In this document: positions 32,464 to 41,182 of the stretch, piece by piece | How the letters are laid out: every line of letters begins with the position of its first letter | Position numbering within the stretch: the first letter of the stretch is position 1 | Assembly: GCA_964001305.1 (NCBI GenBank) | Contig: CAXFAI010000039.1 | Span: forward strand, 38,218 to 102,217 | Length of the DNA: 64,000 bases | DNA from: CAJXMH01 sp964001305 | GTDB taxonomy: Bacteria; Bacteroidota; Bacteroidia; Flavobacteriales_E; Vicingaceae | Direction of reading: 5' to 3' | Notes under the pieces: model-generated | Database searches by the model: none | What the model was told of the DNA's origin: nothing | What the model saw: the letters and a program-made list of their open reading frames with translations, nothing else | Translations under genes and position numbers: made by a program

Positions 32464-35181
32464 TTAGCAAAAGTCGCAGTATTTAGCATCTTCTTGATGA
32501 TTCAAAGTATTGTCTTTGTTAAACAACTCATTGATTAATGATTCGAGTAAAGCATTGAAAAGCATTTCAATACCATTGATCTGAAGAGGCATGAAGCCAG
32601 ATTGACTTTTTTGCAATGAAATGATTCCGGCTTGACTTTTTTCGCATTCGTTTAAGCCCACCAAATAATGCATCAATTGAACTGCTTTGGGTTTTTTATT
32701 TTCAAGCAATGCTTCTAGTTTAGTTTGGTTTAATTCATTCTGGTAAACGCTGCCACTTTTATAATCGATAATTCTTTTTTGTTTTTTGAGTTGATCAATT
32801 CGGTCTATTTTACCCTTTAAAGCAACTTCATTCAGGTAGGGTGACTCAATTGTGATCTTTCGTTCAAACTTAGATTCAAGTGCTAGTATTAATAATTCAT
32901 TTCCATTTAAGATTTCTTTTTCATCTAATGCAATTAAATTTTCTAAGTACTTTTCTGCGGCTTTGTATGTCAAAAAATGAAAGCCTTGATTCGGTATTGA
33001 TTTAGTGTTTAAGAGATAGTGTTTCTGAAGTACTGCCTCACTTTCCTTTTTAATTTGTTTAATCGCCATTTGATCCATGACTAATCCGATATATGGAGTG
33101 TACAATTCTTCTAAACTATCATGCAAAATGTTACCATAAATCCTACTTTCAACTTGTTCTTGTAAACTATCTTCAACTCGAAGCCCCAAGCCATATTTAA
33201 AATAAAAATCTTGAGGGCAAGCAATCAATGTATTGAGAGCAGTTGCTGAGATACCATTTGTAAACAAGGATTTAAACTTTGTTAATGTTTCTTCAGTCTT
33301 CGCAATTTCAAATTCAGCCGCTACATGACTCTTTAAATCTTGATGTGCATGATGAATTTTTAGCTTACATTGGGGTGCTTTAGTTGGAATTTCATGCATG
33401 AGCTGTGAAATAAAGCGACTTTTTTCACCGCCTAATAATTGCTGAGTACTGTTGTTGTAAATTAATTGAACATGCGAAGCACGCTGTAGAACACGATAAA
33501 AGTGATAAGCATAAATTGCATCTTTTTCTCTGTAAGAAGGTAGTCCAAACTTCTTTTTGATGTCGAACGGAATAAAAGAATTTTGACTTTTCCCGGCGGG
33601 TAAGATACCTTCATTTAAAGAACAAAAAATGATTCGTTCGAAATCAAGCAATCTACTTTCAAGTACACCCATAATTTGCAAACCACTGAGTGGTTCTCCA
33701 ACAAAAGACACTTCTACTTCAGATACCGTTTGTTGAAAAAAGTAAAGCACATCTTCAATTTGGTTAAAAAGCTGATATTTTTCTTGATAATCTATGATTT
33801 GTATAAAAACTAACTCAAAGTGAGCTAAATATTCATGATCAATCTTATTTCCAGATTTAGCAACTTGTTCAGATAAGCATTGGTTAAGTAGGAGTAAGTT
33901 TTTGATAATGCCATTGATTTCCACTTTTAGTGGAAAAATTGATACGCCTAATGCCTCATTCAAGGGAGAAAGGCCTTCTGTGCTTAACCAAGTCTTTCGG
34001 CCCTCTTGAACTTGTTGAATTAATTCATCTTTTTGCTTTTGAAAAGGCTTTGAAAGTTGGTTGATTAGTGGATGTTCTAAAAAGTAGAGTAAAGCTTTTG
34101 TGTAAATAAAATCACCATCATTTTCTTTTTGAGTTATGTTAATAAGTGATTCAAAATAAAATTGATAAAAATCGTAGATGTAACTCTGACTTAATTGAGT
34201 TCCCATAGTTACGTTAACAGCTTGTATGCTTTGGGGTATGCTTTCTAGCACAGGTGTTAGTAGATTTTCATCGGCTAATATCAAAGCCGTATTTTCTAAC
34301 TTTTGCTCTTCGCTTAGCTTTTCAAGTAATTGAGCCATAAGCTTCGTTTGGCCAATATTGCCTGAGACACTGTACAAATCAATTTCTTTTTTTTGCTCAT
34401 TCCAATTATTAAAAACCCAATTGAAAGTATTGCTTTTTTCCTTATGAAGTCTAAGAAAGTTGCCGGCTTCTTGCAAAGGGTCATCCATGTAATAAGCATC
34501 ACAATCCCATAAAAATTCATGCTGGTGACTTTTTGAAAGTTTATTTAGTAGCTGCTGTTCAGCATTTGTAATTGCATTAAATCCAGCTATATAAATGGTT
34601 TGGTAGTTCAGATTTGAAAAAATTCCAGAACCATTGGCTTCTGCCAATCCTCTTAATTGCATGCCCGAATAGGCTAAGCCCTTTTTTTTCAGGTGCTCAT
34701 TAAATTGCTGATAATATTTAGCAAGCCTTTTCCAAAACGATAAATACTTAAGTTGAAAATCACTGAGTTCCTCTCCATTTATATTCCAGCTTTCTAATGC
34801 TTTTGCTTCATTTAAAAATCCAAATAGCGACTCACTATCGATTAGATATCGGTCAATTTCATTAAAGTCTTGAAGTAGCGTATTCGCCCACATCACAAAT
34901 TCACTCAAAGGTTGTGCTTCCTCTTTTTCTATCTGTTTGTAAACTTGGTACAGTTCTAAAATTAACTGCGTTGGCTGGGCGCATACTGAATCGGAATGTT
35001 CTTCAATAAAGTCTACTAAACTATAAATTTGAGGAGCCAAACTTGAGCGGTTTAGCTTTTTTGCAAATTGATTATTCAAAAAAGTGCCTGCCCTTTTGCT
35101 AGGAAGCAATATCAAACAATCTTCTAATTGTGATTCTTTTTTAAGAATGTAATCGGCTACATGGCTAATAAAAGTTTGCAT
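32464..35181 (-). CDS. AddB-like PD-(D/E)XK nuclease/helicase-fold protein
   Basis: A 905-residue cytoplasmic protein of the type found as AddB-like partner in recombinational repair in Bacteroidota. An N-terminal helicase-like region opens with ILLPSKRAGTFLNNQF, in place of an intact Walker A, and the C-terminal nuclease has a CPQDFYFKYGLGLR box (about 660) and the catalytic stretch ALKGKIDRIDQ with IDYKSGS (about 790-815). Cysteines in the position of the AddB iron-sulphur cluster are CPQDF and a final KYCDFC; one expected cysteine appears to be replaced by alanine. No recB/addA-like gene lies next to it. It is monocistronic, and the family call is good while the exact role is inferred. Confidence 0.85.
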   Translation of the reverse strand: MQTFISHVADYILKKESQLEDCLILLPSKRAGTFLNNQFAKKLNRSSLAPQIYSLVDFIEEHSDSVCAQPTQLILELYQVYKQIEKEEAQPLSEFVMWANTLLQDFNEIDRYLIDSESLFGFLNEAKALESWNINGEELSDFQLKYLSFWKRLAKYYQQFNEHLKKKGLAYSGMQLRGLAEANGSGIFSNLNYQTIYIAGFNAITNAEQQLLNKLSKSHQHEFLWDCDAYYMDDPLQEAGNFLRLHKEKSNTFNWVFNNWNEQKKEIDLYSVSGNIGQTKLMAQLLEKLSEEQKLENTALILADENLLTPVLESIPQSIQAVNVTMGTQLSQSYIYDFYQFYFESLINITQKENDGDFIYTKALLYFLEHPLINQLSKPFQKQKDELIQQVQEGRKTWLSTEGLSPLNEALGVSIFPLKVEINGIIKNLLLLNQCLSEQVAKSGNKIDHEYLAHFELVFIQIIDYQEKYQLFNQIEDVLYFFQQTVSEVEVSFVGEPLSGLQIMGVLESRLLDFERIIFCSLNEGILPAGKSQNSFIPFDIKKKFGLPSYREKDAIYAYHFYRVLQRASHVQLIYNNSTQQLLGGEKSRFISQLMHEIPTKAPQCKLKIHHAHQDLKSHVAAEFEIAKTEETLTKFKSLFTNGISATALNTLIACPQDFYFKYGLGLRVEDSLQEQVESRIYGNILHDSLEELYTPYIGLVMDQMAIKQIKKESEAVLQKHYLLNTKSIPNQGFHFLTYKAAEKYLENLIALDEKEILNGNELLILALESKFERKITIESPYLNEVALKGKIDRIDQLKKQKRIIDYKSGSVYQNELNQTKLEALLENKKPKAVQLMHYLVGLNECEKSQAGIISLQKSQSGFMPLQINGIEMLFNALLESLINELFNKDNTLNHQEDAKYCDFC

Positions 35182-35280
35182 GTTGTAAACTTAATCAAGC
35201 CTTAAATTAATTTGGATTTCATTTTAGAAATATTCTTAACAATGGCAAGACTATTGCTTTATTGACCGCAAATAGATGAT

Positions 35281-35288
35281 TAATTTTG
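35281..35288 (+). promoter_or_regulatory. Promoter -7 box of the MORN-like protein/mnmA unit
   Basis: TAATTTTG, an exact TAnnTTTG match ending 8 bases before the ATG at 35297, with TTG at 35262-35264 (16-base spacer). It rules out the in-frame ATG at 35276, which lies upstream of the expected transcription start. Confidence 0.7.
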
Positions 35289-35296
35289 TGCCACTT

Positions 35297-36103
35297 ATGA
35301 TGATTAGATTTAGTCTTAGCGTATTCATTTTATTTACTTTACAATTAAGCCTTTTTGCTCAAGATTCTACCGCAGTGAACTGGAATCAACTGGATGAAAA
35401 TGGTCTGAAGGTAGGGAAGTGGCAAGCCAATTATCAAAGTGGTTCCAGACGTTATGTTGGTCAATTTGAAAATGGAAAGCCTTTTGGTGTATTCAAGTAT
35501 TACTTTCCTTCAGGAGAGCTGCAAACGGTTCTTGAATATTTTGATCGAGAAGGTCGCCAAGCTTTTGCAACTCTTTATTACCATACCGGAGAAAAAATGG
35601 CAGAAGGATGGTATTTGGATCAAAAGAAAGATAGCACATGGAAAACATTTGGAGCCAATGAGACGATTCTTTCTGAAGGAGCTTATTATCAGGGAGAAAA
35701 GTATGGATTATGGAAAACATATTATCCAAATGGAGTTTTAGCTGAGGAGCTCTATTTTCAAAATGATTACGAGCACGGTCCTATGAAGACTTATTTTGAT
35801 AATGGCAAATTAAAACAAGAAGCTAATTTCGAAAATGGCTTTTTGAATGGTCTGTCAATTCAATATGACCCTCAAGGTAAAAAAATTATAAAAGGAATTT
35901 ATTACAAAGGGGCTAGAGACAAAAATTGGGTTTACTACAAAGATTTAGAGGTAGATAAAGTTTTAGAGTACGATAAGGGAAAGTTGTTAAACCCTGAAGT
36001 ACTGCCAGAAACTGATGGTGATAGCTTAATGAATAGTATTAGAAATAATCGAAAAGATTATTTGGAATTTGAAGATTTGAGAGGAAAGATAAAATATGAG
36101 TAA
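35297..36103 (+). CDS. Exported MORN-repeat (YwqK-like) protein
   Basis: A 268-residue protein with a signal peptide (MMIRFSLSVFILFTLQLSLFAQ) and about seven repeats of the MORN/YwqK type, such as NGLKVGKWQANYQSG, GKPFGVFKYYFPSG and YGLWKTYYPNG. The repeats form a long beta-sheet; the 'YwqK antitoxin' label in databases is misleading, and here it is an exported protein of unknown role. The first codon is ATG at 35297 or 35300; both fit the signal peptide. It overlaps mnmA by 8 bases, so the pair is co-transcribed, although a functional link is not evident. Confidence 0.82.
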   Translation: MMIRFSLSVFILFTLQLSLFAQDSTAVNWNQLDENGLKVGKWQANYQSGSRRYVGQFENGKPFGVFKYYFPSGELQTVLEYFDREGRQAFATLYYHTGEKMAEGWYLDQKKDSTWKTFGANETILSEGAYYQGEKYGLWKTYYPNGVLAEELYFQNDYEHGPMKTYFDNGKLKQEANFENGFLNGLSIQYDPQGKKIIKGIYYKGARDKNWVYYKDLEVDKVLEYDKGKLLNPEVLPETDGDSLMNSIRNNRKDYLEFEDLRGKIKYE

Positions 36104-37187
36104 AAAAGGAAAGGTATTGGTAGCCATGAGCGGCGGAATCGATAGTTCGGTGACCGCCTTATTGCTACATGAGGAAGGGTATGAGGTTATTGGTGTTACC
36201 ATGAAAACTTGGGATTACGCTAGTTCAGGAGGTGGCAGAAAAACAACAGGTTGTTGTAGCTTAGATGATATCAACGATGCTCGAATTCTAGCAGTGAATT
36301 ATGGTTTTCACCACATGATTATTGACATTAGGGAAGAATTTGGAGACTTTATCGTTGATAATTTTGTAAATGAATATACAGCAGGTAGAACGCCAAACCC
36401 ATGTGTGTTATGTAATACACATATAAAATGGGATGCTTTGTTAAGGAGAGCAGATCAATTGGGATGTGAATTTATTGCAACCGGTCACTATGCCAATGTA
36501 AGGGAAGAAAATGGTCGGTATGTGATTTCCAAAGGAAAAGATGAAAACAAAGACCAATCATATGTTCTTTGGGGCCTGTCTCAAGAAGCTTTGGCGCGAA
36601 CCAAATTTCCTTTGGGAAAGTTTACTAAGCCCGAGATTAGGCAAATGGCTTTTGATCGTGGTCATAAAGAGCTAGCAAAAAAGGCAGAGAGTTATGAGAT
36701 TTGCTTTGTGCCGGATAATGATTATCGTGGCTTTTTAAAACGTAAAGTACCAGGTTTAGAAGAGCAAGTAGCCGGAGGCGATTTTATTGATTTAAAAGGA
36801 AATGTACTTGGTCAGCATGAAGGTTATCCTTTTTATACCATTGGGCAGCGCAAAGGATTAGGTATTGCTATGGGTGAACCTATGTACGTTATTCGAATAA
36901 ATCCTGAGAATAATACGGTTGTTTTAGGTCATAAAGAAGATTTAAAACGTCAACAAATGAAAGTAAGGATGCCTAATTTGGTGAAGTATGAAAGTGTACC
37001 TACAGAAGTAGATATTTTAACGAAAGTCCGTTATAAAGATAAAGGAACAATGAGTCATTTATCAGTTAACGCAGAAGGCGAAATTACTGTTGACTTTTTT
37101 AGCGAGGTAAAGGGAATAGCTCCTGGGCAATCGGCAGTTTTTTACGAAGGTAGTGATTTAATCGGTGGGGGATTTATTTCTAGATAA
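36096..37187 (+). CDS. mnmA: tRNA-specific 2-thiouridylase MnmA
   Basis: A 363-residue enzyme that adds sulphur at position 2 of wobble uridine 34 in tRNAs for Lys, Glu and Gln. The ATP-PPase loop is AMSGGIDSSVTALLL (about 9-23). The catalytic cysteines are in NPCVLCNTHIKW (about 102) and SYEICFVPDND (about 203). A GQRKGLGIAMGEPMYV box lies near 251. It overlaps the MORN-like gene by 8 bases and its stop overlaps the next ATG by 1 base (TAATG). Confidence 0.97.
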   Translation: MSKKGKVLVAMSGGIDSSVTALLLHEEGYEVIGVTMKTWDYASSGGGRKTTGCCSLDDINDARILAVNYGFHHMIIDIREEFGDFIVDNFVNEYTAGRTPNPCVLCNTHIKWDALLRRADQLGCEFIATGHYANVREENGRYVISKGKDENKDQSYVLWGLSQEALARTKFPLGKFTKPEIRQMAFDRGHKELAKKAESYEICFVPDNDYRGFLKRKVPGLEEQVAGGDFIDLKGNVLGQHEGYPFYTIGQRKGLGIAMGEPMYVIRINPENNTVVLGHKEDLKRQQMKVRMPNLVKYESVPTEVDILTKVRYKDKGTMSHLSVNAEGEITVDFFSEVKGIAPGQSAVFYEGSDLIGGGFISR

Positions 37188-37864
37188 TGAGAACAAAGTT
37201 CATCTATAGCTTGATATTAATGAGCATTTTATTTTATGCTTGTAAAAAAGATGAAGATGTAAATGAAACCTTGTTTTTTGGATATCAGTACATTCCAATT
37301 CATGAAGGAGACGAAAGGTTTTACCAAGTGGATTCAATCATTTATGATGATTTTACAGGATTGGTAGATACTGTTCGTTTTCAATTACTTGAACAAGTTG
37401 AAGGAATATTCGTCAATTTAGAAGGAAATCAAGCATTCAGAACTTTATTGTTTCAGCGTAAAAATGATACTTCCAATTGGGTGCTTCAAAAAGTATTTGA
37501 GCAACGAGTAAATAGTCTTCGCTATGAGCGAAGAATGGATAATCAATTGAATATTCAGCTCGTTTTTCCTATTCAAAATGACAAACGATGGAATGCAAAT
37601 GCATTAAACAATTTGTCCGAAGAAGAATATTACTACAATAGTTTGCATGAGTCATTTCAGTTGGGTGATAAGCTGTTTGATTCTACCGTTACAGTAATAC
37701 AACGAAGAGAAGAAAACTTAATTCGTAGAAAAAACACACAAGAGAAGTATGCTTCTAATTATGGTTTGGTTTATAGATATGATGAAGATTTAGAAACTGA
37801 TTTTGATGGTACTATTCAAGCAGGCTATAAAGTCACCGTTAAATTAGATTCTATCAGTTTTTAA
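37187..37864 (+). CDS. Lipoprotein of unknown function
   Basis: A 225-residue predicted lipoprotein. The lipobox is LFYAC with Cys19, and the mature part begins KKDEDVNETLFF. No enzymatic motif is visible; the body is beta-rich with a repeated aromatic and charged pattern. Its start codon shares one base with the mnmA stop, so it is translationally coupled and belongs to the MORN-mnmA-lipoprotein operon. Function unknown. Confidence 0.78.
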   Translation: MRTKFIYSLILMSILFYACKKDEDVNETLFFGYQYIPIHEGDERFYQVDSIIYDDFTGLVDTVRFQLLEQVEGIFVNLEGNQAFRTLLFQRKNDTSNWVLQKVFEQRVNSLRYERRMDNQLNIQLVFPIQNDKRWNANALNNLSEEEYYYNSLHESFQLGDKLFDSTVTVIQRREENLIRRKNTQEKYASNYGLVYRYDEDLETDFDGTIQAGYKVTVKLDSISF

Positions 37865-37886
37865 GTATATAGAATCTTCCTTAAGC

Positions 37887-38594
37887 TTATATATCTGAAA
37901 TATAGTATTGAGAGTTTTCAAAGTAATTGTTATCTGGAAAGTAGATAAATAAGCAACTACCATTTTTGGTTAGATTAATTATAGATTGATGCAACTCCAT
38001 CGGAACAGCAGGACAACCTTCGCTATTGCCTAAGATGCCATTTTGGTCAATATAGGTTTTAGTCGCATAATCTGCACCATGAAATACGATATGTCTTTTT
38101 CTTGCATTATGGTTGATGCCATACTCTAAGCCTTTCAGCTTTAAGCTTAATCCGTTTTTTCCAATGTATGTTTCTTCCGTTAAATAATAACCTAAACTAC
38201 TTTGATGTGAGTTTTCGATGTTTGAAAAATTCAAAGCATATTCTTTACCTGAATTTTCTCCATGTGCCACATAGGTATTAAAAAGAATGACTTTACTTTC
38301 TAAATCAATAATCCAAAGCCTTTTTTGGGTAGATGGTAAACGAAAGTCAACTATACTAAAAATATGGTTTTCAGAAGGAATAATGCCACTAAGCTTAAGG
38401 TCAATATAGCCTAAATACGCTTTCTCAAATAGGACAAATTCTGGTTTGTTATTTCCTTTTAGTTCCTCGTATATAGATTGAAATGTAGTTTTTGTTCCAT
38501 TACTACCTTGAATAAAAACGGGCGTTAATAAGCTAAGTAGAACTATAATTCTTTTTAAATAGATAATTGCAGCAGTGAATAGTAACCGAAACAT
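37887..38594 (-). CDS. Murein L,D-transpeptidase-type catalytic domain protein
   Basis: A 235-residue exported protein. A hydrophobic N-terminus (about 1-30) is followed by a YkuD_2-type domain: VAHGENSG, then IVFHGADYATKTYID and GNSEGCPAVP, where the cysteine is the expected nucleophile and the histidine in FHG the partner. The family is named for peptidoglycan L,D-transpeptidases, but this small form is unverified as a cross-linking enzyme. It is read convergently to the lipoprotein gene (22 bases between stops). The upstream hairpin at 38.63 kb belongs to the next minus-strand gene. Confidence 0.82.
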   Translation of the reverse strand: MFRLLFTAAIIYLKRIIVLLSLLTPVFIQGSNGTKTTFQSIYEELKGNNKPEFVLFEKAYLGYIDLKLSGIIPSENHIFSIVDFRLPSTQKRLWIIDLESKVILFNTYVAHGENSGKEYALNFSNIENSHQSSLGYYLTEETYIGKNGLSLKLKGLEYGINHNARKRHIVFHGADYATKTYIDQNGILGNSEGCPAVPMELHQSIINLTKNGSCLFIYFPDNNYFENSQYYISDI

Positions 38595-38621
38595 TCCTCA
38601 AAAATAGAAATAGTGATGTAT

Positions 38622-38648
38622 AAAAAAACCTCGCTATTGCGAGGTTTT
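38622..38648 (-). terminator. Intrinsic terminator of the Spy-like gene
   Basis: A 6-bp GC core (CCTCGC/GCGAGG, 38629-38634 with 38639-38644), extended by four A-T pairs, with a 4-base TATT loop. On the minus strand it is followed by a run of seven T. It lies 4 bases after the stop of the minus-strand Spy-like gene. Confidence 0.9.
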
Positions 38649-38652
38649 CAAC

Positions 38653-39090
38653 TTAGTTTAGTTCATCATTTTTTAATTTCTGATGCCTATGTTCTCCATT
38701 ATGTTTATGTCTATGCATTTTCATTTCTTGCTTTCTCTCTGCCATCATCTGATCAAATTTTTCCATTTGTTCAGGGCTTAAAATTTCTTGCATTTTCATT
38801 CTGAAATCATCTGCTTGCTCTTTTCTAGCTTGCATTTGTTTCATTCTCTCGGCTCTAATTTGCTCTTTAGATTTAAGTTCTTCACTTTTTTCTTCAGCTT
38901 TTTGTGCCGCTTTTGCTTCCTGCTTTTCTTTAATGATTTCTTTTATTGCCAACTCTTGATCTTCAGTCAAATTTAATTCGGCTTTCATTTTTTCAAATCT
39001 TTTCTTTAGCTGATCTTCGCTATCTTGAGCTAAAAGACTTGAACTGATGATGATTGCCACAAGGCATAAACATGTTTTAACTAATTTCAT
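38653..39090 (-). CDS. Spy/CpxP-like periplasmic protein with His-rich tail
   Basis: A 145-residue protein with a signal peptide (MKLVKTCLCLVAIIISSSLLAQ), then a long charged helix rich in Lys, Glu, Gln and Met, with two LTxxQ-like pairs (LNLTEDQELAIKEII and LSPEQMEKFDQMM), the hallmark of Spy/CpxP-type proteins. Such proteins are periplasmic chaperones or metal sensors. The C-terminus is rich in His, Lys and Arg (KMHRHKHNGEHRHQK), a feature that suggests metal binding. It is expressed alone and ends at a strong terminator. Confidence 0.85.
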   Translation of the reverse strand: MKLVKTCLCLVAIIISSSLLAQDSEDQLKKRFEKMKAELNLTEDQELAIKEIIKEKQEAKAAQKAEEKSEELKSKEQIRAERMKQMQARKEQADDFRMKMQEILSPEQMEKFDQMMAERKQEMKMHRHKHNGEHRHQKLKNDELN

Positions 39091-39142
39091 TGTTTCTAAT
39101 TTATAGGTTTAATAATTGGTGTTTAGCAAATCAAATGCCAAA

Positions 39143-39985
39143 TTATGATTTTAGAAATTCTTTTACATATTCTATTGTTTGGTCGTGCCAAAGTATTTTA
39201 TAATGACCGCTACCTTGAATTGGTTTAAAATTTACCTCTTTCCAATTTTTTGCAATTGCTTCAGAATGACTTACAGGTGTTATTTTATCGTCTCTATCAT
39301 GCATTAAAAGCACTTGGTTGTATTTTGTTTCAGTCACAAGTTTCTCAAACAATAAATCGTCCAAACGGTAATTTGCTCTTTGGCTAATTTTTTCAATCAT
39401 AATTTGATAGGTGTTTTCAGGAATTTTAAAAATTGCCTTAAAGCCATCAAAAACAGATCTAATACGATTAACAGGACTGATTAAAACACATTTTTCAATT
39501 GCAATTTTTTGTTCGTAACAAAGTAGCATTATTACGTTGGCACCCAAAGAGTGTCCCATTGCAATTTCGGGTAATCCGTATTTCTTGATGACTTGCTTCG
39601 CAACATTTGTAAATGAAATCAAAGTTGCCTGTTTGCCCTCACTGCTTCCATGAGCAGGTCCATCAAAGGCAATAACTTTGTAACCTTTCTCCATTAAAAG
39701 AGAAACAAATGCACCTAAACAACCAGCATTACTTTCCCAACCATGGCACAATAGTGCATATTTATTTCCGTTTCCCCATTCATAAATAACAAGCTCTTCT
39801 CCTTCAAATCTTATCCGCTCTTTTTTTGCCTTTTTTAAAACTTCAACCTCCTTTTCACGAATTACTCTTGAACGTGGAGTAGAGAATAGCTTGATTAAAT
39901 AAGAAGCTGTTTTAGAAGGAAATAGCTTACCTATACTATTAAAATATAATCGGAGTGCTAGAATGGATAAAGTGATTTTTTTCAT
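39143..39985 (-). CDS. Alpha/beta hydrolase
   Basis: A 280-residue alpha/beta hydrolase. The oxyanion stretch is LLCHGWESNAGCLGAF, the nucleophile elbow GHSLGANVI (Ser), the acid MHDRDDKITP and the histidine QGSGHYKILWHD. The first 20 residues are partly hydrophobic and may be a membrane anchor. Substrate unknown. It diverges from the MarR operon across 177 bases, and the MarR operator lies about 140 bases upstream of its start, so a regulatory link is possible. A near-consensus promoter GAATTTTG lies 6 bases before the ATG. Confidence 0.88.
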   Translation of the reverse strand: MKKITLSILALRLYFNSIGKLFPSKTASYLIKLFSTPRSRVIREKEVEVLKKAKKERIRFEGEELVIYEWGNGNKYALLCHGWESNAGCLGAFVSLLMEKGYKVIAFDGPAHGSSEGKQATLISFTNVAKQVIKKYGLPEIAMGHSLGANVIMLLCYEQKIAIEKCVLISPVNRIRSVFDGFKAIFKIPENTYQIMIEKISQRANYRLDDLLFEKLVTETKYNQVLLMHDRDDKITPVSHSEAIAKNWKEVNFKPIQGSGHYKILWHDQTIEYVKEFLKS

Positions 39986-40123
39986 CTTGCAAAATTCCCC
40001 AATTGTTTACTAATTCATTGGTGTTTGGCTGAAAGTATTTTGTTCAACAACCCTATCAGAATGGGGCAGTTCTCAATGATTTTATTGACACTTAAATACA
40101 AAGGTATAAGTTGTTGAAACAAT

Positions 40124-40143
40124 AAATGTATATACATACATTT
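40124..40143 (+). promoter_or_regulatory. Candidate MarR operator
   Basis: A perfect inverted repeat AAATGTAT-ATAC-ATACATTT (8-4-8). It contains a 12-bp perfect palindrome (ATGTATATACAT) and overlaps the -7 box of the marR promoter at 40137-40144. Size and symmetry fit MarR-family operators, so MarR is expected to repress its own operon by blocking RNA polymerase. Confidence 0.8.
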
Positions 40144-40144
40144 G
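40137..40144 (+). promoter_or_regulatory. Promoter -7 box of marR
   Basis: TACATTTG, an exact TAnnTTTG match, 18 bases before the marR ATG at 40163. It is overlapped by the 20-base operator palindrome. Confidence 0.7.
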
Positions 40145-40162
40145 TGATTAAATTTTGGAGAT

Positions 40163-40612
40163 ATGAAAATAGAAGAAGAAATAAAACAAAATCAATTTAA
40201 AAGTGAATATCAAAAGCTAGTCATTAATCAGTTGTTTACTGGAAAATGGGTTGCAGATATTATTAGTTCGCATTTAAAGCCATTTGGAGTAACCAGTCAG
40301 CAATACAATGTGCTTCGTATTTTAAGAGGTCAACACCCAAATGCTGTAGCGGTTAATATGATTACAGTTAGAATGATTGATAAAATGTCAAATGTATCAA
40401 GGCTTGTAGATAAATTAAACCAGAAAGGTTTAGTCATTCGTAAAGTAAATTATTCAGACAGAAGACAGATGGATATTAGTATTACCGATAAAGGATTAAA
40501 GTTATTAGAGGAACTTGAACCAATTCAAATCAAAATACAAAGTGCTTTTATGAATTTAACCGAAAAGGAAGCACAACAATTAAATAACTTATTAGATAAA
40601 TTAAGAGGATGA
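40163..40612 (+). CDS. MarR-family transcriptional regulator
   Basis: A 149-residue winged-helix repressor. The helical N-terminus leads to the DNA-binding region VTSQQYNVLRILRGQ, then MIDKMSNVSRLVDKLNQKGLVIRKVNYSDRRQMDISITDKG, with the RRxxxIxITxKG wing typical of MarR. It overlaps the nitroreductase ATG by 4 bases, so the two genes form one operon, and its own palindrome lies at the promoter. MarR proteins often respond to phenolic or oxidising compounds, which fits a flavin nitroreductase partner. Confidence 0.95.
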   Translation: MKIEEEIKQNQFKSEYQKLVINQLFTGKWVADIISSHLKPFGVTSQQYNVLRILRGQHPNAVAVNMITVRMIDKMSNVSRLVDKLNQKGLVIRKVNYSDRRQMDISITDKGLKLLEELEPIQIKIQSAFMNLTEKEAQQLNNLLDKLRG

Positions 40613-41181
40613 AAGTATCAGAAGCAATAGAAAAAAGATGGAGCCCACGGGCCTTTGATTATAACAAGACAATTTCAAAAGAAGATTTACAACAAATTAT
40701 TGAAGCTGCAGCTTCTGCAGCAAGTTGTTTTAATGAACAACCTTGGAGATTTATCATTGGCATACAAAAAGATGAAACGTATCAATCTATTTTTGAAAGT
40801 CTAGTTCAATTTAATCAAGATTGGGCTCAAACAGCACCAGTTTTAATGGTAACCGTAGCCTCGAAAGAGTTTGAAAGAAATGGAAATGATAATCCTCATG
40901 CACGATATGATTTAGGTCAATCAATTGGTATACTTGGCTTAAAAGCAATGGAGTTAGGTGTATATGTTCATCAAATGGCAGGTTTTGATGCTCAAGTATT
41001 AAGAAACGATTTTGAAATACCAGATCAATATGATGTGGTTTCTGTAATTGCATTAGGATTTCCTGGTGATAAGAGCCAATTAAATGAAGGATTAGCAGCA
41101 CAAGAAAGTCCCGAAAGAACAAATCGTCCACTAAGCGAAATCGCCTTTAAAAACAAGTGGGGAAAAGAGATATTTTGCTAA
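40609..41181 (+). CDS. Nitroreductase-family flavoprotein
   Basis: A 190-residue NAD(P)H-dependent FMN enzyme of the nitroreductase superfamily. The FMN-binding EKRWSPRAFD lies at residues 8-17, the AASCFNEQPWRFIIG box near 37-51, and VVSVIALGFPGD near 144-155. The natural substrate is likely a quinone or other electrophile. It is translationally coupled to marR (ATGA overlap), so expression should be induced when MarR releases the operator. It ends 1 base before the stop of the convergent fatty acid hydroxylase gene. Confidence 0.93.
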   Translation: MKVSEAIEKRWSPRAFDYNKTISKEDLQQIIEAAASAASCFNEQPWRFIIGIQKDETYQSIFESLVQFNQDWAQTAPVLMVTVASKEFERNGNDNPHARYDLGQSIGILGLKAMELGVYVHQMAGFDAQVLRNDFEIPDQYDVVSVIALGFPGDKSQLNEGLAAQESPERTNRPLSEIAFKNKWGKEIFC

Positions 41182-41182
41182 A

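Noticed and set aside
35276..35296. ATG at 35276 for the MORN-like protein
   Set aside because: It lies upstream of the expected transcription start and would put a non-signal leader before the signal peptide.
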